Shown here: positions 1-6,814 of the stretch, piece by piece
Position numbering within the stretch: position 1 is the first letter of the stretch
How the letters are laid out: each line of letters starts with the position of its first letter
Notes under the pieces: model-generated
Databases searched by the model: none
What the model saw: only the letters and a program-made list of their open reading frames with translations
Told to the model about the DNA's origin: nothing
NCBI GenBank assembly: GCA_001873675.1
Contig: MNZP01000185.1
Span: 1 to 7,458 of the forward strand
DNA: 7,458 bases
DNA from: Syntrophaceae bacterium CG2_30_49_12
Lineage (GTDB): Bacteria; Desulfobacterota; Syntrophia; Syntrophales; CG2-30-49-12
Direction of reading: 5' to 3'
Position numbers and translations under genes: made by a program

Positions 1-4
1 CCAG

Positions 5-39
5 CCCCTCTTTTCCAAAGGGGGGTAAGGGGGGATTTT
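5..39. repeat. G-rich dispersed-type intergenic repeat
   Basis: The segment has a C4 block, a T-rich stretch, AAA plus G6, then TAA plus G6 and ATTTT. The C4/TTT and AAA/G4 parts can pair as an imperfect hairpin. On the minus strand it reads as AATCCCCCC-TTA-CCCCCC followed by a short fold-back. From memory, elements of this form occur in many copies between genes in delta-proteobacteria and other phyla, but copy number cannot be seen here. It lies downstream of the spoIID-like gene. Confidence 0.5.
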
Positions 40-51
40 CATCGTCCTTTG

Positions 52-66
52 TGAGCCGAAGGCTCA
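52..66 (-). terminator. Small hairpin just after the spoIID-like stop codon
   Basis: A perfect 6-bp stem (TGAGCC / GGCTCA) closes a three-base loop, starting 11 bases after the TAA of the lipoprotein gene. There is no run of U after the stem on the minus strand, so it is at best a weak or Rho-assisted terminator, or an mRNA 3' end stabiliser. Only the stem is directly seen; the role is inferred from its position. Confidence 0.25.
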
Positions 67-77
67 TGGATGTTTCA

Positions 78-1325
78 TTAGTCTAACCTTGAACCGTGAA
101 CCCCGGAACTTTGAACCTGAATAGTTACTTCCCGATAATAGTACCCCAGGATATCCCTGTAAGAGTAACCTTCACGGGCCATGGCGTAAGCGCCCCACTG
201 GCTCATACCGACACCATGGCCATATCCTTTACCCTCAAAATGAACCTCCCGGTTATCACATGTCACGGAAAAAAGGGTGCTTCTGATCAATGTAGGACCT
301 ATCTTGAGCCTGAACTCGTTACCGCTTATGATTGTTTCCCCACCACTGTGGGACAGTTTAATCTTTTCAACCCTGCCCGAGGGGCTGACTTTGACAGGCA
401 TCAACCTCTCTATCTGACCTATGTTGAAACCTTTTTCATTAAGGGCTTTTCTGATCTCATCGAGGGGTAGGGAGAGTTTCCATAGATAATTCGGGACGTT
501 CATGCTGTAATCATCACGAACCCCCTTCAGGTAGGGGAGCTTCACCGCCCATACATATTGGGCATCTTCCGTTATCCCTCCGCTATTTGCGTGAAAATAC
601 GGCAGAATTAGTTGACCATTATAGAAGAGCACCATCCCTCTCGTTTCGTCTACCGCCCGGTTCGTCCTTTCAGACTCCGCCTCTTTCCCCCCGTAAACCT
701 GCGAGGTAATGGTAGCACAAAGATCATAGTCTCTGTTCCCGTTTCTCTCCCTCTGATAGATGGTATAGGTTCTCGATACCACCGCCTGGGCCTTCAGGGC
801 TTCCAGAGACCATTCCCGGGACATCTCCTTCGGGACGACACCGTAGAGGTATGCCTCCAGCCCCACAACATTAATCACATCCATTTTCCCCTCGGCATTC
901 CTTTGAATGATCAGTTTTCCACGGTAAGGTTTACCATTCAAACTTAACATACCGTCCCCTGTGGCAAGGATAATTATCCTGTCAAGGTGTGAATTGTCGC
1001 CGGTAAGCCTTATGCCGTCTTCCGAAATACGGGGGAACACAGTTTGTGCCCGGATAAGGGTAACTTTTTCCTCAAAGTTCCTGACTTCACACAGGGAAGT
1101 TGAACTGACACGGATCTCCGTGACCCCGGACATAATCAGAACCCTGATATTTTCATGGGAAGAGGTCTTGAAGGCAGTTTCTTTTTCTGGATACAATTGG
1201 TATGTGTCCGCTTCTCGCATGGCCCGCCTGGCATCGTAGGAAAGACCTTTACAGGCAGATAAAATTAAAGGTAATAGCAAGGGTAATAGCGAGAGATAGC
1301 CGGTGATTAGGAATTTTCTTCTCAT
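78..1325 (-). CDS. SpoIID/LytB-domain lipoprotein, probable septal peptidoglycan lytic enzyme
   Basis: This 415-residue protein starts at ATG 1325. Residues 1-25 form a lipoprotein signal: MRRK, a Leu-rich stretch, then the lipobox LSAC with Cys25, so the product is probably exported and lipid-anchored. Residues from about 135 match the SpoIID/LytB fold: the VVPKEM block with the candidate catalytic Glu167, the AQAVVSRTY block near 179-187, YFHANSGG at 243-250, and the C-terminal GHGVGMSQWGA at 370-380. SpoIID is a lytic transglycosylase acting on peptide-stripped glycan strands; Gram-negative relatives act in cell-wall turnover or division. The ribosome binding site is weak (a GGA about 10 bases upstream). 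Longer in-frame starts up to 1439 would run into rnpB and are rejected. The last 12 residues (VQSSGVHGSRLD) are encoded by a heptanucleotide repeat and are not part of the domain. Family assignment is firm; exact substrate is inferred. Confidence 0.9.
   Translation of the reverse strand: MRRKFLITGYLSLLPLLLPLILSACKGLSYDARRAMREADTYQLYPEKETAFKTSSHENIRVLIMSGVTEIRVSSTSLCEVRNFEEKVTLIRAQTVFPRISEDGIRLTGDNSHLDRIIILATGDGMLSLNGKPYRGKLIIQRNAEGKMDVINVVGLEAYLYGVVPKEMSREWSLEALKAQAVVSRTYTIYQRERNGNRDYDLCATITSQVYGGKEAESERTNRAVDETRGMVLFYNGQLILPYFHANSGGITEDAQYVWAVKLPYLKGVRDDYSMNVPNYLWKLSLPLDEIRKALNEKGFNIGQIERLMPVKVSPSGRVEKIKLSHSGGETIISGNEFRLKIGPTLIRSTLFSVTCDNREVHFEGKGYGHGVGMSQWGAYAMAREGYSYRDILGYYYREVTIQVQSSGVHGSRLD
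82..118 (-). repeat. Heptanucleotide repeat array (GTTCA type) inside the 3' end of the spoIID-like gene
   Basis: On the minus strand about five units of a degenerate 7-mer around GGTTCA are seen (AGGTTCA, AAGTTCC, GGGGTTC, ACGGTTC, AAGGTTA). The AAC core recurs on the plus strand at 85, 92, 99, 107 and 114, so the period is 7 with one single-base slip. The array is in frame with the gene and ends just before its stop codon. Confidence 0.75.
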
Positions 1326-1360
1326 GATCGTATATCCAGGAGGGAGAAAAGAGTTAAGAT

Positions 1361-1730
1361 GCCGGACCAGATCGTAAGCCGAGTTCTGTACCGCCTCGCA
1401 GTTACCCGAAAGGCGGCGATGATCATTCATCTGGGACAACAGTTACCTGCTGCCTCAAGCGACACGACCCGAGAACGTCGGGCGGGCCACCCTCAAATGT
1501 TCTCCTATTTTGTCTTGTTCCGGATGGGGTTTGCCAAGCTTTCCCGGTCACCCGGGAAACTGGTGAGCTCTTACCTCGCCTTTTCACCCTTACCCGCCGG
1601 ATGGCAGGCGGTATATTTTCTGTGGCACTTTCCTTAGGGTTACCCCCAGTCGCCGTTAGCGACCATCCTGCCCTGCGGAGCTCGGACTTTCCTCCAGCCC
1701 GGAAAACCGGACCAGCGATCATCTGATCTA
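1361..1730 (-). ncRNA. rnpB: RNase P RNA, bacterial class A
   Basis: This is the catalytic RNA of ribonuclease P, which trims tRNA 5' leaders. The minus strand carries the universal blocks in order: GAGGAAAGTCCGAGCTCC near the 5' end, GGTAAGGGTGAAA-like and GGTAAGAGCTCACC in the middle, GGAACAAGACAAAATAGG, then AGATGAATGATCA and ACAGAACTCGGCTTA near the 3' end. Terminal stem P1 can form between GATCAG (1728-1723) and CTGGTC (1370-1365), and P2 between ATGATCG and TGATCAT. A hairpin closed by GAGAAC/GTTCTC matches P15, with a GGGTGG stretch in the loop where class A RNAs bind the tRNA CCA end. The order and linker sequences resemble the E. coli (A-type) RNA. End positions are set by P1 and may be off by several bases. 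No convincing promoter or U-tract terminator was found; it lies about 50 bases after rnhA and about 35 before the lipoprotein gene. Confidence 0.95.
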
Positions 1731-1779
1731 CTCCAACACCTTAACAAACTTATCAGAATCCAGAAGAGAATCTGACTCC

Positions 1780-2244
1780 TTACTTCTGACTTCTGACTTC
1801 TGGCTTCTGGCTTCTGGCTCCCATTTCCTGAATAGTTAATGCCTCATCAATGGCTTGATTGGCTAACTTGTCTGCTGCCTGATTTTTGTCACGCCCTATA
1901 TGCTCTACGATGTACCCGTCAAAAGAAGCCAGTAATCTTCTGACGTCTCCCATGAGGATTTTCAATTTGTCGTTCTTTACTCGATAGGCGCCATTGATCT
2001 GGTTAACCAGCAATTCGGAATCAAGAAAGATATGAAGTTTTCTGCAATGTCTTTTAATCGCTTCCTCCAGACCGATGATCAATGCCTGGTACTCGGCCAG
2101 ATTGTTCGTGCACAAACCAAGAAATTTCCCGGTGGTTCCTAAAATATTTCCCTTCTCGTCTGTCAGGACAACACCGACTCCACCGTAGCCGGGATTCCCT
2201 CGGCATGCCCCATCGGTGTAAAGGTTTAAAATCGAATTAACCAT
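1780..2244 (-). CDS. rnhA: Ribonuclease HI family protein
   Basis: This 154-residue RNase H degrades the RNA strand of RNA:DNA hybrids, as in Okazaki primers and R-loops. The four acidic active-site residues are present: Asp11 in TDGACRGNPG, Glu51 in NNLAEY, Asp75 in FLDSELL and Asp125 in NQAADKLAN. His115 sits ten residues before Asp125, the same spacing as His124 and Asp134 in the E. coli enzyme. The basic-protrusion helix of E. coli RNase HI looks absent, so it belongs to the shorter YpdQ/archaeal-like group. The ATG at 2244 is chosen because it overlaps the end of the preceding gene by eight bases (ATGGTTAA), is preceded by AAGGGTGAG, and gives the normal N-terminus; the upstream start at 2322 adds a nonconserved stretch inside the neighbour. 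Residues 143-154 are encoded by a 7-base repeat array. Translational coupling to the DUF164 gene is likely. Confidence 0.93.
   Translation of the reverse strand: MVNSILNLYTDGACRGNPGYGGVGVVLTDEKGNILGTTGKFLGLCTNNLAEYQALIIGLEEAIKRHCRKLHIFLDSELLVNQINGAYRVKNDKLKILMGDVRRLLASFDGYIVEHIGRDKNQAADKLANQAIDEALTIQEMGARSQKPEVRSQK
1783..1817 (-). repeat. Heptanucleotide array (GCCAGAA/GTCAGAA) encoding the RNase HI tail
   Basis: Five perfect 7-base units are seen on the plus strand: CTTCTGA twice, then CTTCTGG three times; a degenerate unit follows at 1771-1777, beyond the stop codon. Because 7 is not a multiple of 3, translation gives a peptide with a seven-residue period (SQKPEVR SQK). The unit resembles the TCTGACC/TCTGTCC array at the right edge of the window. 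Confidence 0.85.
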
Positions 2245-2956
2245 TCTCACCCTTATTATACCAGTAAATAATACGGTTGCAATTAGGACAGGATAATAAC
2301 GCTGAGAACTTTTGTAACTCATTATATAATTGAGGTTGTATATTCATGTGACAGCCATCACAAACTTCCTTCCACACTGACACAACAGCCAGACCATTGT
2401 TTACAGCTTTGATTGTTTCATATCTCTTGAGAAGATCGTCGTTTATCCGCATTCTGTAATCATGAATTCTCTGCTCACAGGCTAAAAGGTCGGCATCGAG
2501 GGAACTCATTTCTTCTTCAATTTTTTTCTTTCCCTGTTCATATTGCTGCTTATGAGTTTCAAGTTCTTTCTCTTTTGTTTTTAACACAACCTTGATTCCG
2601 TCAATTTCCTCCAGGAGAGAAATAATCTCATCCTCTATCTCGGAGTTTTTCCTCTCGATAGTTTCAATTTCTTTCAATATTGCCTGATATTCCCTGTTGG
2701 TTTTTACTTCAAGGAGACGTTCTTTGGTCTTTTTCAGACCCTCATTTCCCCTCTTCAGTTTCTCTTCATCTTCCCTGTGTTTCCTCTCCAGTTCATCAAG
2801 TTTCTTCCGGTCTTCCTCCACACGCACATTGAAAGCTGCGAGCGCCTCTTCTAATTTTAGTATCCGGTTTGGCAATTCTTTTTTTTTGATATTTACTCTG
2901 CTCTGTTGTGTCTCAACTTTTTGAAGCTCTATCAAAAATGATAATTGTTCTCTCAA
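2237..2956 (-). CDS. Coiled-coil protein with C4 zinc ribbon (DUF164 / zf-RING_7 family)
   Basis: This 239-residue protein has a long antiparallel-type coiled coil at about residues 5-180, rich in Glu, Lys and Leu. It includes the family signature LLEVKTNREYQAILKEIE (81-98). A C-terminal zinc ribbon follows, with Cys199-x2-Cys202 and Cys223-x2-Cys226. Relatives include Helicobacter HP0958 (FlgZ), tied to RpoN stability and flagellar mRNA, and Campylobacter Cj0706; elsewhere the function is poorly known, and a nucleic-acid-binding or RNA-related role is only inferred. TTG 2956 is chosen as start because AAAGGGG lies seven bases upstream and the N-terminus (REQLSFLIELQKVE) matches the family. 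The longer GTG start at 3016 would lie inside the tRNA. The gene follows the tRNA by 51 bases and overlaps rnhA by eight, so it probably shares the tRNA transcript. Confidence 0.9.
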   Translation of the reverse strand: MREQLSFLIELQKVETQQSRVNIKKKELPNRILKLEEALAAFNVRVEEDRKKLDELERKHREDEEKLKRGNEGLKKTKERLLEVKTNREYQAILKEIETIERKNSEIEDEIISLLEEIDGIKVVLKTKEKELETHKQQYEQGKKKIEEEMSSLDADLLACEQRIHDYRMRINDDLLKRYETIKAVNNGLAVVSVWKEVCDGCHMNIQPQLYNELQKFSALLSCPNCNRIIYWYNKGENG

Positions 2957-2963
2957 TAAGCAG

Positions 2964-2970
2964 CCCCTTT
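2964..2970 (-). promoter_or_regulatory. Ribosome binding site that fixes the TTG start of the DUF164 gene
   Basis: AAAGGGG sits seven bases before TTG 2956. No comparable site lies before the GTG at 3016, where the upstream bases are the tRNA acceptor end. This decides for the shorter protein. Confidence 0.7.
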
Positions 2971-3007
2971 CAGTTTCATCAACCCTTTCTTCCCCGATTG
3001 TTACAGA

Positions 3008-3080
3008 TGGGCCCACCTGGGTTCGAACCAGGGACCTACCGGTTATGAGCCGGTGGCTCTACCAATTGAGCTATGGGCCC
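3008..3080 (-). tRNA. tRNA with anticodon CAU, probably tRNA-Ile2 (lysidine type), possibly elongator Met
   Basis: A full 73-base cloverleaf is seen. It has a seven-bp acceptor stem (GGGCCCA/TGGGCCC), D stem GCTC/GAGC, anticodon stem ACCGG/CCGGT with loop CTCATAA, a five-base variable region AGGTC, T stem CCTGG/CCAGG with loop TTCGAAC, and discriminator A at 3008. CCA is not encoded (the next bases are TCT), so the nucleotidyltransferase must add it. Position 1 is G paired with C72, which excludes initiator tRNA. Acceptor pairs C4-G69 and C5-G68 match the known determinants for TilS, which converts C34 to lysidine so the tRNA reads AUA as Ile; elongator Met usually lacks them. Automatic tools often label such genes tRNA-Met. 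Confidence 0.95.
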
Positions 3081-3090
3081 TCTTCTTATT

Positions 3091-3119
3091 TTATTATCTT
3101 TTTTTTTGTTTACTGTCAA
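3091..3119 (-). promoter_or_regulatory. Sigma-70-type promoter for the tRNA (and probably DUF164-rnhA)
   Basis: A perfect TTGACA (3119-3114) is followed after 17 bases by TAATAA (3096-3091). An overlapping GATAAT (3098-3093) gives a better -10 box but a 15-base spacer. The spacer contains a nine-base A tract. The expected start, about seven bases after the -10, falls a few bases before the first tRNA base. No terminator is seen between the tRNA and the DUF164 gene, so read-through is likely. Confidence 0.7.
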
Positions 3120-3157
3120 TTTCTAATTTTATAGTATAGAAATTTCCTTTTTAAATA

Positions 3158-3196
3158 ACTTTAGGCACTTTAAACTTTAGCTCACTTTAGGCACTT
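3158..3196. repeat. CTTTAG-type repeat next to the rpoD stop codon
   Basis: The 13-base sequence ACTTTAGGCACTT occurs twice without mismatch (3158-3170 and 3184-3196), separated by 13 bases that contain a third partial copy (AACTTTAGCTC). Such CTAAAGTG-type runs resemble intergenic repeats remembered from related genomes. The cluster starts about ten bases past the rpoD stop and overlaps a candidate out-of-frame tail of that gene. Confidence 0.65.
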
Positions 3197-3206
3197 AACT
3201 TGCTCT

Positions 3207-4973
3207 CTAGGGTTTCGATATCCTTCTCCGGGAGTGATTCCTAATTCTTTCCTCCTTTCCCAAGATATTAGCATCGAGCTGCCTTATCCGTTCCCTGGTG
3301 TCTGATAAAGCTACTATTTTCTCGGAAGGAAGATCGAGCCGCTCACTGATACCAAAACGCATTCTTAGCACCTTTTCCTCCCTTGGTGTCAGGGTGGTTA
3401 GTATTTTTCTTGTCTGTTCAACAAGGTCCATTCTTATCGTTACGTCTGAAGGAGACATAATCCTCTTGTCCTCTATGAAATCACCAAGATGACTGTCTTC
3501 CTCTTCGCCGATGGGTGTTTCCAGAGATATAGGTTCCTTGGCAATCTTCAAGACTTTTCTGACCTTCTCCAGAGGATACTCCATTTTGTTGGCAATTTCC
3601 TCAGGAGTAGGTTCTCTCCCCAATTCCTGAACCAGATAGCGGGAAGTTCTGATCAGCTTGTTAATCGTCTCGATCATATGTACGGGAATTCTTATCGTTC
3701 TTGCCTGATCGGCTATGGCTCGTGTGATCGCCTGCCTGATCCACCAGGTGGCATAAGTGGAAAATTTGTATCCCCGCTGATATTCGAATTTATCAACAGC
3801 CTTCATCAGCCCGATATTTCCTTCCTGAATCAGATCCAGAAACTGCAATCCTCTATTGGTATATTTTTTTGCAATACTGACAACCAAACGAAGGTTTGCT
3901 TCCGCCAGCTTCCTTTTTTCCGCCTCCGCTTCCTTCTCCCCTTTTTCTATAGAGATAACTACTTGCTTCAGAAAAGTAACAGAAAGTTCTGTTTCCTCCA
4001 CAATCTTTTTAATCTTTCTCTTAGCTTCCCTGACTATGGTCTCATATTCCTTTAACCTGTCAATGGCGATTCCGGTCTGTCTGGCCACCCGTTGCTCTTC
4101 CTCCGGCGAGGTTTTCATACGAACCCAGAAATTTTCCATCTGGGTAAGGGGCATACCTGTTTCCTCTTTGCAAGAGTGAATGTCATTTTCTGCCTTCTCT
4201 ATATCAATTACATAATTCTTGAGTCTTAAAACCATTCTTTCTATCTGTCTTTTACTGAACCTTACTTTCCTACACAGATGTACGATGGCCTTTCTGTTCT
4301 TCTCCAGTTCTAATTTAATGGCGTTTCTCTGTTTCTCATGAATCTTTCCGGCGCCTTTTACTTTTAACTTACGCTTAAGAATGGTATTTTTGTTGTCCAG
4401 GGCCGTTATTTTATCAATGAGCTTTAAGACCCTCTCTTTATGTGCATCTTCTTCTACAAAACCATCCTCATCTTCAAGATTATCCACGACATTCTTTATG
4501 CGAAGTTCCCCACTCTTCAATTTCGCACCGGTATCCACTACATTCTTGACGGAAATCGCCGTACTGAAGACAGCGGCCACAACCTTCCTGGCCCCCTCTT
4601 CGATCTTTTTCGCAATTTTGACCTCCTCCTCCCGGGAGAGCAGAGACACAAGCCCCATTTCATGAAGGTACATCTTTACCGGGTCCCCCATTTTAATAAT
4701 GGTGGACATAAGATCATAGGCGCCTGCCTCCTTGGTTTCGTGAATTTCTGCCTCTTCTTCCTCCGTTGCTTTTTTTACGACGAGTTTTTCACCCTTCTCC
4801 GTATCTATAATGTCAATGTTTTTCTCACCGAAGAGCATGATAATGTCATCGATCTGGTTAGAAGAAACATCGGATGGCAGTAAATCATTGACATCATCAT
4901 AGGTTAGAAATCCCTTTTCCTCACCCAGGGAGATTAATTTTTTAAATTCTTCGTGCCCTATTTTTTTCCCCAT
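3207..4973 (-). CDS. rpoD: Primary RNA polymerase sigma factor (sigma-70/RpoD) with atypical C-terminal region 4.2
   Basis: This 588-residue housekeeping sigma factor directs RNA polymerase to -10/-35 promoters. Region 1.1 spans about 1-80 and region 1.2 about 95-128 ([12 protein letters not shown]). A long charged nonconserved region covers about 130-355. Regions 2.1-2.4 (about 356-430) are canonical, including [37 protein letters not shown] and [17 protein letters not shown]. Region 3 lies about 431-510, and region 4.1 has [15 protein letters not shown] (528-542). Region 4.2 keeps TRERIRQ (559-565), but the preceding helix (usual form TLEEVG) reads [11 protein letters not shown], one residue short. 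The usual EAKALRKLRHPSRSRKL tail is replaced by a divergent, expanded version ending ISKP. The ATG has GGGGGAG eight bases upstream and lies 22 bases after dnaG, implying one operon. Length and N-terminal regions are normal for a primary sigma. Confidence 0.95.
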   Translation of the reverse strand: MGKKIGHEEFKKLISLGEEKGFLTYDDVNDLLPSDVSSNQIDDIIMLFGEKNIDIIDTEKGEKLVVKKATEEEEAEIHETKEAGAYDLMSTIIKMGDPVKMYLHEMGLVSLLSREEEVKIAKKIEEGARKVVAAVFSTAISVKNVVDTGAKLKSGELRIKNVVDNLEDEDGFVEEDAHKERVLKLIDKITALDNKNTILKRKLKVKGAGKIHEKQRNAIKLELEKNRKAIVHLCRKVRFSKRQIERMVLRLKNYVIDIEKAENDIHSCKEETGMPLTQMENFWVRMKTSPEEEQRVARQTGIAIDRLKEYETIVREAKRKIKKIVEETELSVTFLKQVVISIEKGEKEAEAEKRKLAEANLRLVVSIAKKYTNRGLQFLDLIQEGNIGLMKAVDKFEYQRGYKFSTYATWWIRQAITRAIADQARTIRIPVHMIETINKLIRTSRYLVQELGREPTPEEIANKMEYPLEKVRKVLKIAKEPISLETPIGEEEDSHLGDFIEDKRIMSPSDVTIRMDLVEQTRKILTTLTPREEKVLRMRFGISERLDLPSEKIVALSDTRERIRQLDANILGKEERIRNHSRRRISKP

Positions 4974-4995
4974 ATCGGTTTCTCCCCCATGGACG

Positions 4996-6780
4996 TTATT
5001 CTCTTAATAATCTTTCCTTTTCCCTTTCCCTCAGTAGGTAGATACACTGATCCCAGTCATTTGCCTCCTCGGCCTTTACAAGCTTCGTTCTTAAAGTCCT
5101 GTCTTTTTCCTTATACCACTTTCGTTTGATCTGTTTTATCGTATCGGCAATTAACTGGTCGATTACCTTTTCATTGTAAGGGCTTTCATCGATCACTAAT
5201 TTCAAAAGCCTCTCCCTGAGGGATTCATTATCAAGACGATTTATAATCAGGAAGGTATCCAGACCATCTGTATCCCTATTCCCACCGCCCCTGTCATGGG
5301 ATTCATGCAATACTTTACCCAATGCCCTCAGTTCCTCGCTCATGAAGTAATCAAGGATGCCCGTTTCCAGGATGGCGGGGATCTTATCATGGTATTCCAG
5401 CATGATATGGATAAGACTTAACTCCACCTTGTCTGCCTTTGTGTCTGTGTGCCCTGGCGCCTCTGTGCCCTGGTAATTAGAGGGAGTTAAGGCGTGACGG
5501 ACTTCCGTCTTTAGAAGCTCCTGATCAATACCGAGTTTTTCCGCTACTCTTTTTATAAATAGATTCCTCTTAATGGCATCATCAATATTGGCGATAAACG
5601 ATACGGCTCGATGTACGGCATCGCTGGTCTCCTCGATGGCGCCACCCTTCTTGCCTATGATGTTTTCGATATAATAATCAACCATCGTCGGGGCGTGGGC
5701 AATGATCTCTTCTAAGCTTTTCCTCCCGTATGTCCTTACGTATCTGTCGGGGTCGTAATTATCGGGAAGAACAACGACCTTAGCCTGTACGTTACCGGCA
5801 AGGAATAGTTCGAGGCTCCGTGCCATACCCTTTTTCCCCCCTTCATCGGGATCAAATATCACAACCACATCTCCTGTATAACGCCTTATCAGTTTAACCT
5901 GATCCTTCGTCAGCGCCGTTCCGAGGGTGGCAATGACATTGGTAACCCCAGCATTAAAGAGGGTGACCATATCGAAATACCCTTCCACGAGGATGGCATA
6001 ACCCTTCTCCCGTATGGCTTCCCTGGTTTTGGCAAGGCCATAGAGATTCCTTCCCTTTACGTACACCGGAGATTCAGGTGAGTTGAGGTATTTTGGTTCT
6101 CCGTCCCCTAAAATCCTTCCACCGAAAGCGATAACATGACCACTCACGTCCTCTATCGGAAAGATCAGTCTTCCCCGAAACCGGTCATAAAAGTCTCCTT
6201 TGTCCGTTTTGGCAATCAGGCCGGCCTGTTCGGCAAGTTTTAAAGGAACCCCCTGGCTCTCAAAAAAACCTCTGAGGTGTCTCCACCCATCCAGGGCAAA
6301 TCCAAGGCGAAAGTTATCACTGAGGGCCGTATCCTGTATGCCTCTATTACTTAGATACTCTCGTGCCCCTTTCCCTGCCGGTGAAAGGAGATTTTTAGAA
6401 AAGTATCCTGCCGCCATCTGGTTAATCCGGTTGAGCTGTTCACTGATGCTGGCACGTTCCTTTTCCTCACGGCTCATGACCGTCTCCGGGATGACGACAC
6501 CGGTCTTTCTGGCCAAGTGCCTTACCGCCTCGGGATAGGAGATGTTGTTTATCTTCATTAAAAAGGTAATAGCGTTACCCCCCTGGCCGCAGCCAAAACA
6601 GTAAAATATCTGTTTGTCGTCGCTAACGGTAAAGGAGGGGGTTTTTTCCTTATGAAAGGGACAGAGGCCAAGAAAGTTTCTCCCTGTCTTCTTAAGGGTG
6701 ATATACTCTGAAATCAGATGGACAATATCTGTCCGCCCTTTTACCTCTTCGATCTTATCTGCTGGAATGTGTCCCTTCAA
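4996..6780 (-). CDS. dnaG: DNA primase
   Basis: This 594-residue DnaG synthesises RNA primers on the lagging strand and works with the DnaB helicase. The N-terminal zinc-binding domain has [11 protein letters not shown] and CFGCGQGG, with Cys40, His43, Cys61 and Cys64. The RNA polymerase domain carries FGGRIL and the KYLNSPE motif near 230. The TOPRIM centre is intact: Glu266 in VEGYFD, then Asp310 and Asp312 in FDPDEGG, at almost the same positions as E. coli Glu265, Asp309 and Asp311. About 455-594 should form the C-terminal helicase-binding domain. TTG 6780 is preferred as start because it gives the family N-terminus ([19 protein letters not shown]), has GAGG nine bases upstream, and lies 34 bases after the HIT stop. 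The longer GTG at 6852 lacks a site and overlaps HIT. Residues 438-450 in the linker are encoded by a degenerate 8-base repeat. Confidence 0.96.
   Translation of the reverse strand: MKGHIPADKIEEVKGRTDIVHLISEYITLKKTGRNFLGLCPFHKEKTPSFTVSDDKQIFYCFGCGQGGNAITFLMKINNISYPEAVRHLARKTGVVIPETVMSREEKERASISEQLNRINQMAAGYFSKNLLSPAGKGAREYLSNRGIQDTALSDNFRLGFALDGWRHLRGFFESQGVPLKLAEQAGLIAKTDKGDFYDRFRGRLIFPIEDVSGHVIAFGGRILGDGEPKYLNSPESPVYVKGRNLYGLAKTREAIREKGYAILVEGYFDMVTLFNAGVTNVIATLGTALTKDQVKLIRRYTGDVVVIFDPDEGGKKGMARSLELFLAGNVQAKVVVLPDNYDPDRYVRTYGRKSLEEIIAHAPTMVDYYIENIIGKKGGAIEETSDAVHRAVSFIANIDDAIKRNLFIKRVAEKLGIDQELLKTEVRHALTPSNYQGTEAPGHTDTKADKVELSLIHIMLEYHDKIPAILETGILDYFMSEELRALGKVLHESHDRGGGNRDTDGLDTFLIINRLDNESLRERLLKLVIDESPYNEKVIDQLIADTIKQIKRKWYKEKDRTLRTKLVKAEEANDWDQCIYLLREREKERLLRE
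5430..5469 (-). repeat. Degenerate 8-base repeat inside the dnaG linker
   Basis: On the minus strand five consecutive 8-mers read GGCACAGA, GGCGCCAG, GGCACACA, GACACAAA, GGCAGACA. They resemble intergenic GGCACAGA/GGCACAAA runs remembered from related genomes. They code for a Gly/Thr/Asp/Lys-rich linker just before the helicase-binding domain and preserve the reading frame (40 bases, flanked by unique coding sequence). Confidence 0.55.
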
Positions 6781-6814
6781 CCTACTTTTCCTCAACCTGA
6801 CGTCAGTATCGAAA

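Noticed and set aside
96..470. Plus-strand open frames opposite the spoIID-like, DUF164, rpoD and dnaG genes
   Set aside because: They are antisense shadows of well-supported genes, with compositions such as Ser/Phe-rich runs that mirror Glu/Lys-rich coding sequence.
1326..1439. N-terminal extension of the spoIID-like protein
   Set aside because: It would translate the 3' end of rnpB; the ATG at 1325 gives a textbook lipoprotein signal.
1423..1722. 99-codon minus-strand open frame
   Set aside because: It lies wholly inside rnpB; the RNA motifs explain the sequence and the peptide has no recognisable features.
2245..2322. Longer RNase HI starting at 2322
   Set aside because: The extra 26 residues lie inside the DUF164 zinc-ribbon coding region and are not RNase H-like; the ATG at 2244 is coupled to the neighbour's stop.
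2957..3016. GTG start at 3016 for the DUF164 protein
   Set aside because: It lies within the tRNA acceptor end; the TTG at 2956 has a strong ribosome binding site and the family N-terminus.
3008..3080. Phage or island attachment site at the tRNA
   Set aside because: No integrase, no duplicated tRNA 3' end and only core genes on both sides.
3118..3144. Rho-independent terminator of rpoD
   Set aside because: The stem is AT-only apart from one pair and no U run follows; it also overlaps the tRNA promoter.
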